From NCBI GenBank assembly GCA_965205045.1, contig OZ242031.1:930001-994000 (forward strand): DNA of 64,000 nucleotides, read 5' to 3'. Of the stretch, positions 35,620 through 45,135 are shown one piece after another. The position numbers and the translations under genes are program-made. The number at the start of each line of letters is the position of its first letter. The stretch's first letter is position 1. A model generated the notes under the pieces. The model had not been told where the DNA came from, searched no databases, and saw only the letters and a program-made list of their open reading frames with translations. The DNA is from UBA6522 sp965205045 (GTDB taxonomy: Bacteria; Pseudomonadota; Gammaproteobacteria; Steroidobacterales; Rariloculaceae).

Positions 35620-36649
35620 GCAGCGAATCGATGCCTACCTCGGGCATCTGGAAACCGAGCGACGGCTTTCGCCCCATACACTGAGCGCGTACCGGCGGGA
35701 CCTGAATTCCCTGCTGGGTTTCGCGCGCCGCCATTCCATCCCGATCGAGGAAATGGATTCCCACGCGGTGCGGCGGTTTGCAGCGGAGTGTCATCGGCGC
35801 GGCGGCGCCCCCCGCCAAGGGCGGACGCCTCGCGGCCTGAGCCCCCGAAGCGTGGCCCGCCGGCTGTCCGCGGTGCGCTGTTTCTACGCCTGGCTGCTGA
35901 GATCGCGGATCATCGGATCGAATCCGGCGGCCGATGTTCAGGCGCCCAGGCCAAAGCGGCGACTGCCGTCGACGCTGGACGCCGACCAGATGGCGAGCCT
36001 GCTCGCGCCGGGCGACGACCCGGCGGCGCGGCCGGGCGATGCGGGATCAGCGCACCAGGGCGGTCCCGGCATCGACGAGAGCGATCCGCTGATGGTCAGG
36101 GATCGCGCCATTCTCGAGTTGTTCTACTCCTCCGGGCTCCGGCTTGCCGAGCTCGCGGGACTGGACCTGGTGGATCTGGATGCCGCCGACCGGACGGTAC
36201 GGGTGACCGGCAAGGGCGACAAGGTCCGCGTCGTGCCGGTGGGCGTGCCGGCGCTGGAAGCGCTCGAGGCCTGGCTTGCGGTGCGCGCGGATATCGCCGC
36301 ACCGGGGGAAACGGCGATCTTCGTCAGTCTGAGGCGTACGCGGTATGCCGGGCGGGGTACGCGGCTCTCGCGCAGGTCCATACAGCAGCGGGTGAAGCTG
36401 TGGGCGCGGCGCCGGGGCACACCGGTGGGCGTTCACCCGCACATGCTCAGGCACTCCTTCGCCAGCCACATGCTCGAATCCAGCGGCGACCTGCGCGCGG
36501 TCCAGGAACTCCTCGGCCATGCGAGCATTTCCACCACCCAGGTGTATACGCACCTTGATTTTCAGCATCTGGCACAGATATACGATAAGGCGCACCCCAG
36601 AGCGAAGCGCCGGCGCGAGCCGGGCGTCGGCGGCGACCGCACGGACTGA
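35609..36649 (+). CDS. xerC: Tyrosine recombinase XerC
   Basis: The 346-residue recombinase has the full tyrosine recombinase set: Arg in 'SSGLRLAELAGLDL' (about 176), Lys in 'VTGKGDKVRVVPV', 'HMLRHS' (His278, Arg281), His of 'LLGHASISTTQVYTHL' (303) and the catalytic Tyr313. With XerD it resolves chromosome dimers at dif. Its place between DUF484 and hslV marks it as XerC, not a phage integrase. The GTG start overlaps the upstream gene by 11 bases. An insert of about 20 residues near 130-150 makes it slightly longer than usual (about 300). Confidence 0.93.
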   Translation: MEPEQRIDAYLGHLETERRLSPHTLSAYRRDLNSLLGFARRHSIPIEEMDSHAVRRFAAECHRRGGAPRQGRTPRGLSPRSVARRLSAVRCFYAWLLRSRIIGSNPAADVQAPRPKRRLPSTLDADQMASLLAPGDDPAARPGDAGSAHQGGPGIDESDPLMVRDRAILELFYSSGLRLAELAGLDLVDLDAADRTVRVTGKGDKVRVVPVGVPALEALEAWLAVRADIAAPGETAIFVSLRRTRYAGRGTRLSRRSIQQRVKLWARRRGTPVGVHPHMLRHSFASHMLESSGDLRAVQELLGHASISTTQVYTHLDFQHLAQIYDKAHPRAKRRREPGVGGDRTD

Positions 36650-36704
36650 ACCGCCGGGTTCGGTCCGAACCGGGCTCTCCGGGCGGCGTGAGTCAGGGAA
36701 GGAA

Positions 36705-37235
36705 ATGCAGGATCAACACGCTACAACCATCGTCTGTGTCCGTCGCGGCGGCCGTGTGGCCATGGGCGGCGACGGCCAGGTCACGCTGGGCGACAAGATC
36801 ATGAAGGGCAACGCCTGCAAGGTGCGGCGGTTGCACGACGACAAGGTCCTGGCGGGATTTGCGGGCGGTACGGCCGACGCCTTTACGTTGTTTGAACTCT
36901 TCGAGAAGAAGCTCGACCAGTACGGCAATCTGACGCGCGCGGCGGTCGAACTCGCCAAGGACTGGCGCACGGACCGCATGCTGCGGCGGCTGGAGGCGCT
37001 GATGGTGGTGGCCGATCGCTCCAAGTCGCTGTTGATTTCGGGCACCGGCGACCTGATCGAGCCCGAACAGAATGTGCTGGCCATCGGTTCCGGCGGTGCC
37101 TATTGCCAGGCTGCGGCGCGGGCCCTGCTGGAGAATACGGAACTGGACGCCCGCAGCATTGTGGAGAAGTCGCTGGCCATCGCTGGCGAAATCTGCATTT
37201 ACACCAACGCCTCGATCACCATCGAGGAACTGTAG
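36705..37235 (+). CDS. hslV: ATP-dependent protease subunit HslV
   Basis: The 176-residue protein has the HslV pattern 'TTIVCVRRGGRVAMGGDGQV' with the nucleophile threonine at the start of TTIV, so a six-residue leader (MQDQHA) should be removed. HslV forms the proteolytic dodecamer capped by HslU. The ATG at 36705 follows AAGGAA. hslU starts 84 bases further on. Confidence 0.95.
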   Translation: MQDQHATTIVCVRRGGRVAMGGDGQVTLGDKIMKGNACKVRRLHDDKVLAGFAGGTADAFTLFELFEKKLDQYGNLTRAAVELAKDWRTDRMLRRLEALMVVADRSKSLLISGTGDLIEPEQNVLAIGSGGAYCQAAARALLENTELDARSIVEKSLAIAGEICIYTNASITIEEL

Positions 37236-37319
37236 ACGCGCCGGCTTCTACAGCTTTCTACCACAGGTATCAGCCATGTACTCAGACTCTCATGGGGTCA
37301 AGGCGCGGGGACGGCTCCG

Positions 37320-38624
37320 ATGTCGATGACACCCCGGGAAATCGCCCAGGAACTGGACAAGCACATCATCGGCCAGGACGAGGCCAAGCGGGCCGTGGCC
37401 ATCGCGCTGCGCAATCGCTGGCGCCGCGTGCAGGTGGGCGAGCCGCTGGGCAGCGAGATAACGCCCAAGAACATCCTCATGATTGGGCCCACCGGCGTGG
37501 GCAAGACGGAAATCGCCCGGCGGCTGGCGCGGCTGGCCCGCGCGCCGTTCATCAAGGTGGAGGCGACCAAGTTCACGGAGGTGGGTTACGTCGGCCGCGA
37601 GGTGGATTCCATCATCCGCGACTTGGCCGACATGGCGGTCAAGATGACCCGGGAGCATGAAATCGACAAGGTCAGCCACCGCGCGGAGGATGCGGCGGAG
37701 GATCGCCTGCTGGACGCCCTGCTGCCGGGGTCGGAAGCGGACGGGCAGGGCGATACCCGGCAGCGGTTCCGCAAACTGCTGCGCGAAGGAGGGCTGGACC
37801 GGCGGGAGGTGGAAATCGACGTTCAGGCTCCCCGGGTCGGCGTGGAGATCATGGCGCCTCCGGGCATGGAGGACATGACGAGCCAGTTGCAGAGCATGTT
37901 CCAGGGCATTTCCTCCGGCCGCCGAAGCACGCGCAAGCTCAGGGTGAGCGAGGCGCTGCGGCTGCTGACCGACGAAGAAGCGGGCAAGATGATCAACGAG
38001 GAGGAAATCAAGCTCAAGGCGCTCAACGCGGTGGAACAGAACGGCATCGTCTTCCTGGACGAAATCGACAAGGTGGCCCGCCGTTCGGACACGCTGGGCG
38101 CGGACGTCTCACGGGAAGGCGTGCAGAGGGACCTGCTGCCGCTGGTGGAAGGCTGTACCGTCAGCACGCGCTACGGGATGGTCCGCACCGATCACGTGCT
38201 GTTCATCGCGTCCGGCGCCTTCAACGTCGCCAAGCCCTCCGATCTCATCCCCGAACTGCAGGGACGCTTCCCGATTCGCGTCGAGCTGGACGCGCTGGAT
38301 GCCGACGATTTCGTGCGCATCCTGACCGAGCCGGACGCCTCCCTGACGGAGCAGTACACGGCGCTGATGGCCACCGAGAGGGTCAGGCTGATCTTCGAAC
38401 CGTCCGGCGTCAAAAGGGTCGCGGAGGTCGCCTTCCACGTCAACGAGCGTACCGAGAACATCGGCGCCCGGCGGCTGCACACCGTCTTGGAGCGGTTGCT
38501 GGAGACCGTTTCGTTCGAAGCGGCGGACCGCGGCGGACAGACCATGGTGGTGGATGACGCCTACGTAAACGAACACTTGGGTGAACTCGTTCAGGACGAG
38601 GACCTGACGCGTTACATCCTTTAG
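37320..38624 (+). CDS. hslU: ATPase subunit of HslUV protease
   Basis: The 434-residue AAA+ protein shows Walker A 'GPTGVGKTEIARR', the inserted I-domain with 'GMEDMTSQLQSMFQG', Walker B 'GIVFLDEIDK' and the C-terminal 'EDLTRYIL' tail that docks into HslV. It unfolds substrates for HslV. Length and order with hslV are normal. An ATG at codon 3 is an alternative start. Confidence 0.96.
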   Translation: MSMTPREIAQELDKHIIGQDEAKRAVAIALRNRWRRVQVGEPLGSEITPKNILMIGPTGVGKTEIARRLARLARAPFIKVEATKFTEVGYVGREVDSIIRDLADMAVKMTREHEIDKVSHRAEDAAEDRLLDALLPGSEADGQGDTRQRFRKLLREGGLDRREVEIDVQAPRVGVEIMAPPGMEDMTSQLQSMFQGISSGRRSTRKLRVSEALRLLTDEEAGKMINEEEIKLKALNAVEQNGIVFLDEIDKVARRSDTLGADVSREGVQRDLLPLVEGCTVSTRYGMVRTDHVLFIASGAFNVAKPSDLIPELQGRFPIRVELDALDADDFVRILTEPDASLTEQYTALMATERVRLIFEPSGVKRVAEVAFHVNERTENIGARRLHTVLERLLETVSFEAADRGGQTMVVDDAYVNEHLGELVQDEDLTRYIL

Positions 38625-38696
38625 AAATGAATCGACTTGCCCTGGCCTCATGCATTGTGGGTTGTTCTTGAAGTTGGGACCTTCACGAGGTAGCCC

Positions 38697-39077
38697 GTGT
38701 CCAATTCCGGCCCCTTTCCCGTCAGCCTGAAACTGCTGCGGCGTTCGCGCCGGCTGGAAGTCGGTTTCTCCAACGGCGAAACCTTCGATCTTACCGCCGA
38801 ATACCTGCGTGTTCATTCTCCCTCCGCGGAAGTCCAGGGGCATGGCGCGGGGGAGGGTGTGCTGGTGGTCGGCAAGGAACGCGTGAATATCGAGCGAATC
38901 GAGCCCATCGGGCGTTACGCGGTCCGGCTGGTGTTCGACGACGGTCACGATACCGGCCTCTACACGTGGCCTATACTTTACAGCCTCGGCAGCAAGTACC
39001 GGGCCAACTGGCAGCGGTACCTGGAACGGTTGCGTGAGGCGGGGCATCAGCGGGCGGCGGCAGAGGATGGCGGCTAG
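38697..39077 (+). CDS. DUF971 domain protein
   Basis: The 126-residue protein fits the DUF971 family (related to the N-terminal domain of gamma-butyrobetaine hydroxylase): 'LEVGFSNGETFDLTAEYLRV' and 'VRLVFDDGHDTGLYTWPILY'. No enzyme residues are known. It begins with GTG after a weak ribosome site and overlaps ubiE by 11 bases; the hslU-DUF971-ubiE order is common in related bacteria. Confidence 0.88.
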   Translation: MSNSGPFPVSLKLLRRSRRLEVGFSNGETFDLTAEYLRVHSPSAEVQGHGAGEGVLVVGKERVNIERIEPIGRYAVRLVFDDGHDTGLYTWPILYSLGSKYRANWQRYLERLREAGHQRAAAEDGG

Positions 39078-39831
39078 CGGAAACAATACCGGCGAATTCG
39101 TCGACTTCGGTTTCGACAAGGTCTCTCCGGGCGAGAAGCAGCGCCGGGTGCGGGGCGTATTCGACTCCGTCGCCCATCGATACGATCTCATGAACGATCT
39201 CATGTCGGCGGGCCTGCACCGTGTCTGGAAGCGGTTCGCGCTCGTCAGGACCGGGCTTCGGGCGGGCCGGTCGGCGCTGGATGTGGCCGCCGGCAGCGGC
39301 GACCTGAGCGAAGGGATGGCCCGGCAGGTGGGTTCCGCCGGGCGGGTGGTGGTGACCGACATCAACGGCACGATGCTCGGGCTGGGGCGCTCCCGGCTGA
39401 TCGGTGCCGGCCTGGTGGCGAACATCCACTACCTGCAGGCCGACGCCGAGCGGCTGCCCGTCTCCGGGTCGGCGTTCGACTGCGTCAGCATCGGCTTCGG
39501 GTTGCGAAACGTCACCGACAAGGACGCGGCGCTGGCCGAGATGTTCCGGGTGCTCCGGCCGGGTGGCCGGCTGCTGGTCCTGGAATTCTCCAGGCCGAAA
39601 CTCGAACTGCTGGATTCGGCGTACGAGTACTACTGCCAGAATGTGCTCCCGCGGCTGGGCCAACTGGTCGTCGACGATGCCGACAGTTACCGCTACCTGG
39701 CGGAGTCGATACGCGTTCACCCGGACCAGGAAACGCTCAGGTCGATGATGGCCGAACAGGGTTTCGAGCGCTGCGAGTACCACAACCTCAGCGGCGGCAT
39801 CGTCTCCCTGCACGTGGGCTTTCGGTTGTAG
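39067..39831 (+). CDS. ubiE: Ubiquinone/menaquinone C-methyltransferase UbiE
   Basis: The 254-residue protein has the family motifs 'FDSVAHRYDLMNDLMSAGLH', the SAM-binding 'ALDVAAGSGDLSEGMA', and 'FGLRNVTDKDAAL' with 'VLRPGGRLLVLEFSRP'. UbiE methylates the quinone ring in ubiquinone synthesis. The ATG at 39067 lies inside the DUF971 gene end. ubiJ and ubiB follow, as in many Gammaproteobacteria. Confidence 0.96.
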   Translation: MAASGNNTGEFVDFGFDKVSPGEKQRRVRGVFDSVAHRYDLMNDLMSAGLHRVWKRFALVRTGLRAGRSALDVAAGSGDLSEGMARQVGSAGRVVVTDINGTMLGLGRSRLIGAGLVANIHYLQADAERLPVSGSAFDCVSIGFGLRNVTDKDAALAEMFRVLRPGGRLLVLEFSRPKLELLDSAYEYYCQNVLPRLGQLVVDDADSYRYLAESIRVHPDQETLRSMMAEQGFERCEYHNLSGGIVSLHVGFRL

Positions 39832-39836
39832 CAGCC

Positions 39837-40583
39837 ATGTCTACGCCGCTCGCCACGCTCGCCCGCCTGCTGCTGCGCACATCCGCCGCGGCCTCCGAGT
39901 CCCTCGATGCGGCGGCGGCCGGTGCGTTCGGGCTGGAGTCCGTGGTCAATCGCTGTATCCGGGAGTCGACGCGCGCCGGGGAACTCCTGGAGGACCTGGA
40001 CGGTAGAAGCCTGGCGATCGTGGTTCAGGGACTCGGGATCCGCCTGCGGCTGGGGGCTTCCAGGACACACCTTACGGTGAGTACCTCATCGGCGCGCTCC
40101 GAAGACTCCGGCGCCGAAGACTCCGCTACGGCGAGCGTGGAGGGCACGCCCCTGGCCCTGCTGGGCCTGCTCCGCCGCGCGGGGCCGGAAGCGTTCCGGG
40201 AATCCGGAGTCAGCCTGTCGGGCGACGCGCAGACGGCGGAAGGCTTTGCCGATCTGCTGGGCCATGCGCGGCCGGACCTGGAGGATGAACTGTCCAGGTG
40301 GATCGGCGACATCGCGGCGCACGAAGTGGCCGGCGCGGCGCGGCGCACGGATGACTGGGCACGGCAGGCCGGTTCGGCACTGAGCATGAATACCTCCGAG
40401 TTTCTCCAGGAGGAGGCGCGGCAGTTGCCGCCGCGGGTCGAAGTGAATGCCTTCGGACGAGACGTGGAGCACCTGCGGGACGACGTCGAACGGGCGGCGC
40501 AACGCCTCGCGAGGCTTGAGCAGCATCGGCGCCGCGCGACTTCCAGGGGAGCCGCCGCCGATGCCGCGGCGGAGCAGGGATAG
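39837..40583 (+). CDS. ubiJ: Ubiquinone biosynthesis accessory factor UbiJ
   Basis: The 248-residue protein has the SCP2-type lipid-binding region ('ALLGLLRRAGPEAFRESGVS') and the C-terminal 'RVEVNAFGRDVEHLRDDVER' of UbiJ, ending in a coiled coil. UbiJ holds ubiquinone intermediates within the Ubi complex and pairs with UbiK. It starts 5 bases after ubiE and ends 4 bases before ubiB. Confidence 0.9.
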   Translation: MSTPLATLARLLLRTSAAASESLDAAAAGAFGLESVVNRCIRESTRAGELLEDLDGRSLAIVVQGLGIRLRLGASRTHLTVSTSSARSEDSGAEDSATASVEGTPLALLGLLRRAGPEAFRESGVSLSGDAQTAEGFADLLGHARPDLEDELSRWIGDIAAHEVAGAARRTDDWARQAGSALSMNTSEFLQEEARQLPPRVEVNAFGRDVEHLRDDVERAAQRLARLEQHRRRATSRGAAADAAAEQG

Positions 40584-40587
40584 CGGA

Positions 40588-42423
40588 ATGGGCGCCGACC
40601 GCGCAGGCGCCGGCACAGGCCGGACCAAGGCCGCCGGCATGGGCCGGACCAAGGCCGCCGGCATGGGCCGGACCAAGGGCGCCGGCATGGGCCGGACCAA
40701 GGGCGCCGGCACGGGGCGGACCAAGGGCGCCGGCATGGGGCGGAACACGGGCACCGGCATGGGCCGGGCCACCGGCATGCGTCGAAACACAGGTCGCGGC
40801 ATGGGCCGCCTGAGGCAACTGGCCAGGCTCCTCGCCATTCAGCGCACGCTGATGCGGCACGGGCTCGACGACATTGTCTGGGCAACCCACCTGTTCAGGC
40901 CCGTCGGCTGGTTGCGCAGGCTGCTGCCGAAGCGATCCCGTCACACGCCCCTGGGGGCAAGAATCCGCGTGGCCCTGGAAGAACTGGGTCCCATCTTCGT
41001 GAAGTTCGGCCAGGCCGTGTCCACCCGGCGGGATCTGCTGCCGGCAGACATCGCCGACGAACTTGCGAAACTGCAGGATCAGGTGCCGCCGTTCGACACC
41101 GGCGAGGTACTGGATATTCTCGCCACGGCATTCGGCCGCCCGGTGGACGAGGTATTCCAGGAGTTCCAGCGGACGCCGCTGGCGGCGGCTTCGGTGGCGC
41201 AGGTCCACGTCGCGCGGCTGCACGACGGCCGGGAAGTCGTGGTCAAGGTCCTGCGCCCGGGAGTCCACAAGTCGGTGCGCAAGGACCTGGCGGTGCTCCA
41301 CGCCATCGCCGAACTCGCCGAACGGTACTGGTCCGGCGCGCGGCGGCTGCGCCCCCGGGAGGTGGTGCAGGAGTTCGAGGCAACGCTCTTCAAGGAGCTG
41401 GACCTGATGCGCGAAGCGGCCAACGCGGCCCAGCTACGGCGAAATTTCGAAGGATCCGGCACCCTCTACGTTCCGGATGTGTACTGGAACTACTGCCGTT
41501 CCAACGTCCTGACCATGGAGCGCATTGCCGGCGTGCCGATCGGCGACGTGGAGGAACTGAAGTCCCGCGGCACCAACATCCGGCGACTGGCCGAAAACGG
41601 CGTCGCAATCTTCTTCACCCAGGTATTCACCCACAATTTCTTTCACGCGGACATGCATCCGGGGAACATCTTCGTCGACGTGACGGACCCTGACCGGCCT
41701 CGTTACGTCGCCGTCGACTTCGGCATCGTGGGCACCCTGAGCCCGCGGGATCAGCATTACCTGGCCGCCAACTTTCTGGCCTTCTTCAAGCGCGACTACT
41801 ACCGGGTGGCCCGGCTGCACGTGGATTCCGGCTGGGTGCCGCCGAATACGCGGGTGACGGAACTGGAAGCGGCCATCCGCGCGGTCTGCGAGCCCATCTT
41901 CAACAAGCCCCTGAAGGACATCTCGTTCGGGCTGGTGCTGCTGCGCCTGTTTCAGACGGCGCGCCAGTTCGACATGCGGGTGCAACCTCAACTGGTACTG
42001 CTGCAGAAGACGCTCCTGAACATCGAGGGCCTTGGCCGCCAGCTCTACCCGGAGCTGGATCTGTGGGCCACCGCCAAGCCGGTGCTGGAGAAGTGGATGG
42101 CCCGGCGCACCGATCCGCGCACGCACCTTAGGCAGTTGCTGGAGAACTGGCCGCGCGTGGCGGAGGATCTGTTGCTGGTGCCCGAGGCGATCCAGCAGGT
42201 CCTGCGCCGTGCCGCCGAAAGCGGCGATCCGTCGGCCGACGCTGCACCCGAGGCCGGCCCTCCGGGACGTGCCGGCAACACGGCCGGTCTTCATGCCGTC
42301 ATCGCCGGCGGCGCCCTCGCCATCTGCGGCGTACTCTGGCTGGGACTCGAAGCCGCGCCGACCTGGCCCGGCTGGTCGGCCGCCGGGCTCGGCGTGGCCC
42401 TGTTGTTCCGTTCCGCCGGCTGA
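40588..42423 (+). CDS. ubiB: UbiB kinase-like protein with N-terminal repeat extension
   Basis: From the ATG at 40588 the protein has 611 residues. The UbiB core begins near residue 73 ('LRQLARLLAIQRTLMRHGLD') with the KxGQ signature 'FVKFGQAVSTRRDLLP', the Ala-rich loop 'TPLAAASVAQVHVARL', and 'FFHADMHPGNIFVD' and 'VAVDFGIVG' for the catalytic and metal-binding residues. Two membrane helices close the chain. UbiB is an atypical ATPase needed for ubiquinone synthesis. The first 72 residues are an unusual repeat of Gly-Ala-Gly-Met-Gly-Arg-Thr-Lys type; an ATG at 40801 could be the true start without it. Confidence 0.92.
   Translation: MGADRAGAGTGRTKAAGMGRTKAAGMGRTKGAGMGRTKGAGTGRTKGAGMGRNTGTGMGRATGMRRNTGRGMGRLRQLARLLAIQRTLMRHGLDDIVWATHLFRPVGWLRRLLPKRSRHTPLGARIRVALEELGPIFVKFGQAVSTRRDLLPADIADELAKLQDQVPPFDTGEVLDILATAFGRPVDEVFQEFQRTPLAAASVAQVHVARLHDGREVVVKVLRPGVHKSVRKDLAVLHAIAELAERYWSGARRLRPREVVQEFEATLFKELDLMREAANAAQLRRNFEGSGTLYVPDVYWNYCRSNVLTMERIAGVPIGDVEELKSRGTNIRRLAENGVAIFFTQVFTHNFFHADMHPGNIFVDVTDPDRPRYVAVDFGIVGTLSPRDQHYLAANFLAFFKRDYYRVARLHVDSGWVPPNTRVTELEAAIRAVCEPIFNKPLKDISFGLVLLRLFQTARQFDMRVQPQLVLLQKTLLNIEGLGRQLYPELDLWATAKPVLEKWMARRTDPRTHLRQLLENWPRVAEDLLLVPEAIQQVLRRAAESGDPSADAAPEAGPPGRAGNTAGLHAVIAGGALAICGVLWLGLEAAPTWPGWSAAGLGVALLFRSAG
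40606..40809 (+). repeat. 24-bp tandem repeat inside the 5' end of ubiB
   Basis: Six clear units of 24 bases (GGCATGGGCCGGACCAAGGC phase) run from 40606 to 40749, followed by three decayed units. Each codes for eight residues of type G-A-G-M-G-R-T-K, so changes in copy number keep the frame. Most units carry an in-frame ATG, which may act as spare start codons. Confidence 0.9.
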
Positions 42424-42428
42424 ATCCA

Positions 42429-43646
42429 ATGAACAGAGAGCTTCCGGCGCGAGAGTTCGCCCTGCTGATCGCCATGCTCACGGCCATGGCCGCGATGGCC
42501 ATCGACGCCATGCTGCCCGCGCTCGGCGAGATCGGCAGCGAGCTTGGAGTCGTGCGGGAAAACAACCGGCAACTGGTGATCTCCGCGCTATTCCTGGGGC
42601 TTGCGCTCGGGCAGATCGTCTACGGTCCGTTGTCCGACCGGTTCGGCAGGAAACCCGGCATGTACATCGGGCTCGGGCTGTTCGTTCTGGGTTGCCTGCT
42701 GTCCATGGCCGCCTGGAGCTACCCGGCGATGCTGGCCGGCCGATTCCTGCAGGGCATAGGCGCGGCCGGTCCGCGAATCGTCTGCCTGGCGCTGGTCCGC
42801 GACCGCTACGCGGGCCGCGAAATGGCCCGGGTCATGTCGTTCATTTTCGCCGTATTCGTCATTGTCCCCACAGTCGCCCCGGCCTTGGGGCAGGTGATCC
42901 TGCTGGTTTCCGGTTGGCGGGCGATTTTCGGCGCGCTGCTGGCGTTCGCCGCAGCCGCGTTGCTGTGGTTCGCGATCAGGCAGCCGGAAACGCTGACGCC
43001 GGATCGGCGCGTTCCCTTGTCTGTCGGTCCGCTTGCCGCTGCTGTCGGGGAGGTCGGCGGGAGTCGCCGCGCCGTAGGTTATACCGTGGCCACCGGGTTG
43101 GTATTCGGCGGCTTCCTGGGCTATCTGAATTCGGCTCAGCAGATATTTCAGGAGCAGTACCAGTTGGGCTCGCTGTTCCCGTTGTTTTTTGCGGTGCTGT
43201 CGCTGGCGTTCGCCGCGGCATCCTACCTGAACGGGCGCCTGGTCATTCGCCATGGCATGCGCAAGCTGGCGGTTCGCAGCCTGTTGGCTCTTTGTCTGTT
43301 GTCGGCCGGCTTCCTGGCTGCTCTTGTTCAGATGCCGGGCGAGGCGCCTCTGTGGAGTTTCATGGCCTGGGGCGGGGCTGCGTTCTTCTGCCTCGGCGTG
43401 GTCTTCGGCAACGTCAACGCCCTGGCCATGGAGCCGTTCGGGCACATAGCGGGCATCGCCGCCGCGCTGATCGGGTCGTTTACCACGATGCTGTCGATGT
43501 TGCTGGGCGGAATGATCGGACAGTTCTACGACGGCACGCTGATACCGCTGGTGGGCGGTTTTGCCTTTCTTGGGTTGGCCTCGCTGGGCGCCATGGCCTG
43601 GGCCGGCGGCGGCAGCAAGCCGGAGTTAGGGGTCACTGAACCGTAG
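42429..43646 (+). CDS. Bcr/CflA-type MFS drug exporter
   Basis: The 405-residue protein has 12 hydrophobic segments and the MFS loop motif 'YGPLSDRFGRKPGMYIGLGL' after helix 2, with 'GRFLQGIGAAGPRIVCLALV' in helix 4 as in the Bcr/CflA family (bicyclomycin and chloramphenicol export). It starts 5 bases after ubiB, so it may share that transcript. The substrate is unknown. Confidence 0.88.
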   Translation: MNRELPAREFALLIAMLTAMAAMAIDAMLPALGEIGSELGVVRENNRQLVISALFLGLALGQIVYGPLSDRFGRKPGMYIGLGLFVLGCLLSMAAWSYPAMLAGRFLQGIGAAGPRIVCLALVRDRYAGREMARVMSFIFAVFVIVPTVAPALGQVILLVSGWRAIFGALLAFAAAALLWFAIRQPETLTPDRRVPLSVGPLAAAVGEVGGSRRAVGYTVATGLVFGGFLGYLNSAQQIFQEQYQLGSLFPLFFAVLSLAFAAASYLNGRLVIRHGMRKLAVRSLLALCLLSAGFLAALVQMPGEAPLWSFMAWGGAAFFCLGVVFGNVNALAMEPFGHIAGIAAALIGSFTTMLSMLLGGMIGQFYDGTLIPLVGGFAFLGLASLGAMAWAGGGSKPELGVTEP

Positions 43647-43829
43647 CCCGGATTCAGCACGACCTTCGTTCGTCAACCGGAACTTCACGCGCCGATTTGG
43701 CGGATAGTGTAATGGTTTCAGTCGGTTAGCGTTATTCAACCTGGACGCGTACCGGGAACATTTTGCCGGATCGACGTCGAGCAGTTCGAAGGCGCGTCGC
43801 CGTAGCGGGATCGGCATGAGACCCGGCGC

Positions 43830-45077
43830 TCACCATGTTACCCAGAGTTCCTTGGGTCCTCGGAATTGGATGGTTTCGATGACAGGAGGGGGGGACGGAT
43901 CGTGCAAACGCAGATTCGGCAAACGGCGGGTCAGTTCCTCGATAATGATCGTCAGCTCGAGCCGCGCCAGCGGAGCGCCGAGGCAGAAGTGAGCACCGAA
44001 CCCGAAGGACAGGTGGGCCCTTGCATTGCCGCGCCCGATGTCCAGCGCTTCGGGCCGGTCGAAAACCGATTCATCCTTGTTGCCCGAGGCGAGATACAGC
44101 AACAGGTTCGCACCCGCCGGAATTCGGGTGCCAGCGATTTCGACCGCAACCCTGGTCTTGCGGCGCCAGGCGATCACCGAAGGCCGGTACCGGATCAGCT
44201 CCTCCACCGCCGGGCGAACACGCGGCGGGTCCGCCGCCAGCGCCGCCCATGAATCGCGGTTCTCCAGCAGGCTCTGCACGGCATTTGCGGCCATGTTCGT
44301 TGTCGTCTCGTGCCCCGCGAGCAGCAGACCGAACACGACGTTTGCGATTTCCTCCTCGCTCAGCGCGCGATCGGCGCCGGAGCGCGCCGCGAGCATCATG
44401 CTGGGCAGGTCGTCGCCCGGGTTGCGCGCCTTCTGCTTCACCAGCTCGACGCTGAACTTCCAGTAGTCCAGGAGTTCGCGGGCGGCGGCGAACTGCTGTT
44501 TCGGCGAAAGACGTCCGAACGTCAGCAGCAAGCGATTGTCGGCCCAGCGCTTGACATTCTGCACAGCGGAATCGTCGATGCCCATCACTTTGAACAACAC
44601 GACCGCGGGGAACTCGTAAAGCATGGCCGCCACCAGGTCAACGGGCCTGGCGTCCGTCAGGCCGTCGATCGCGCGGACCGCGAGTTCGCGAATCACCGGC
44701 TCCAGAACCTTGAGGCGCTTCGGCCCGAAGGCGATCTGGGTATGCCTGCGGACGCGCGCATGATTCTCAACGTCGTCGTTGGGCACGAGCAGGGGGTCGG
44801 AGGCGAAGTCGTTTTCGGCGAGATACGCCGAGACCTCCGGTGCGATCTCATCCACCGGGTCCAGGGCGATACTGGCGGAGAATCTCTCCCGGTCCGCCAA
44901 AACGGACTTGACGTCGGCGTGGCGCGTGACGGCCCAGAAATCGATGTCGGGCAAGTACGCCACGGGCGCATCCGATCTCGCAGCCGCGAGCACGCCATCG
45001 AGCTGCGCATTCGTCAACCTGTACGAGCGCGACAACGAAGTCACCGGGCAAACGCCGTGTTGCATGTCGAGGCTCAC
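43830..45077 (-). CDS. Cytochrome P450 monooxygenase
   Basis: The 415-residue soluble P450 has the I-helix oxygen-binding 'LLAGHETTTNMA' near residue 250, the K-helix ExxR in 'VEELIRYRPS' and the haem loop 'FGFGAHFCLGAPLARLEL' with the cysteine ligand near residue 357. Bacterial class I P450s of this length hydroxylate small hydrophobic compounds with electrons from a ferredoxin; no ferredoxin gene lies beside it. It follows the TonB receptor on the same strand after 58 bases and probably acts on a compound that receptor imports. Confidence 0.92.
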   Translation of the reverse strand: MSLDMQHGVCPVTSLSRSYRLTNAQLDGVLAAARSDAPVAYLPDIDFWAVTRHADVKSVLADRERFSASIALDPVDEIAPEVSAYLAENDFASDPLLVPNDDVENHARVRRHTQIAFGPKRLKVLEPVIRELAVRAIDGLTDARPVDLVAAMLYEFPAVVLFKVMGIDDSAVQNVKRWADNRLLLTFGRLSPKQQFAAARELLDYWKFSVELVKQKARNPGDDLPSMMLAARSGADRALSEEEIANVVFGLLLAGHETTTNMAANAVQSLLENRDSWAALAADPPRVRPAVEELIRYRPSVIAWRRKTRVAVEIAGTRIPAGANLLLYLASGNKDESVFDRPEALDIGRGNARAHLSFGFGAHFCLGAPLARLELTIIIEELTRRLPNLRLHDPSPPPVIETIQFRGPKELWVTW

Positions 45078-45135
45078 CGGAGCGCGGCCCTCCCGATTAT
45101 CGCAACGAGCGGATGGGCCGACGCAGGCTCAGCGC

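Noticed and set aside
35609..36649. Tyrosine recombinase as a phage or island integrase
   Set aside because: Its place between DUF484 and hslV in a conserved order identifies it as XerC.
40606..40809. The regular 24-base repeat as a possible CRISPR array
   Set aside because: Units are directly adjacent without spacers, stay in the ubiB frame and no cas gene is near. It is a coding tandem repeat.
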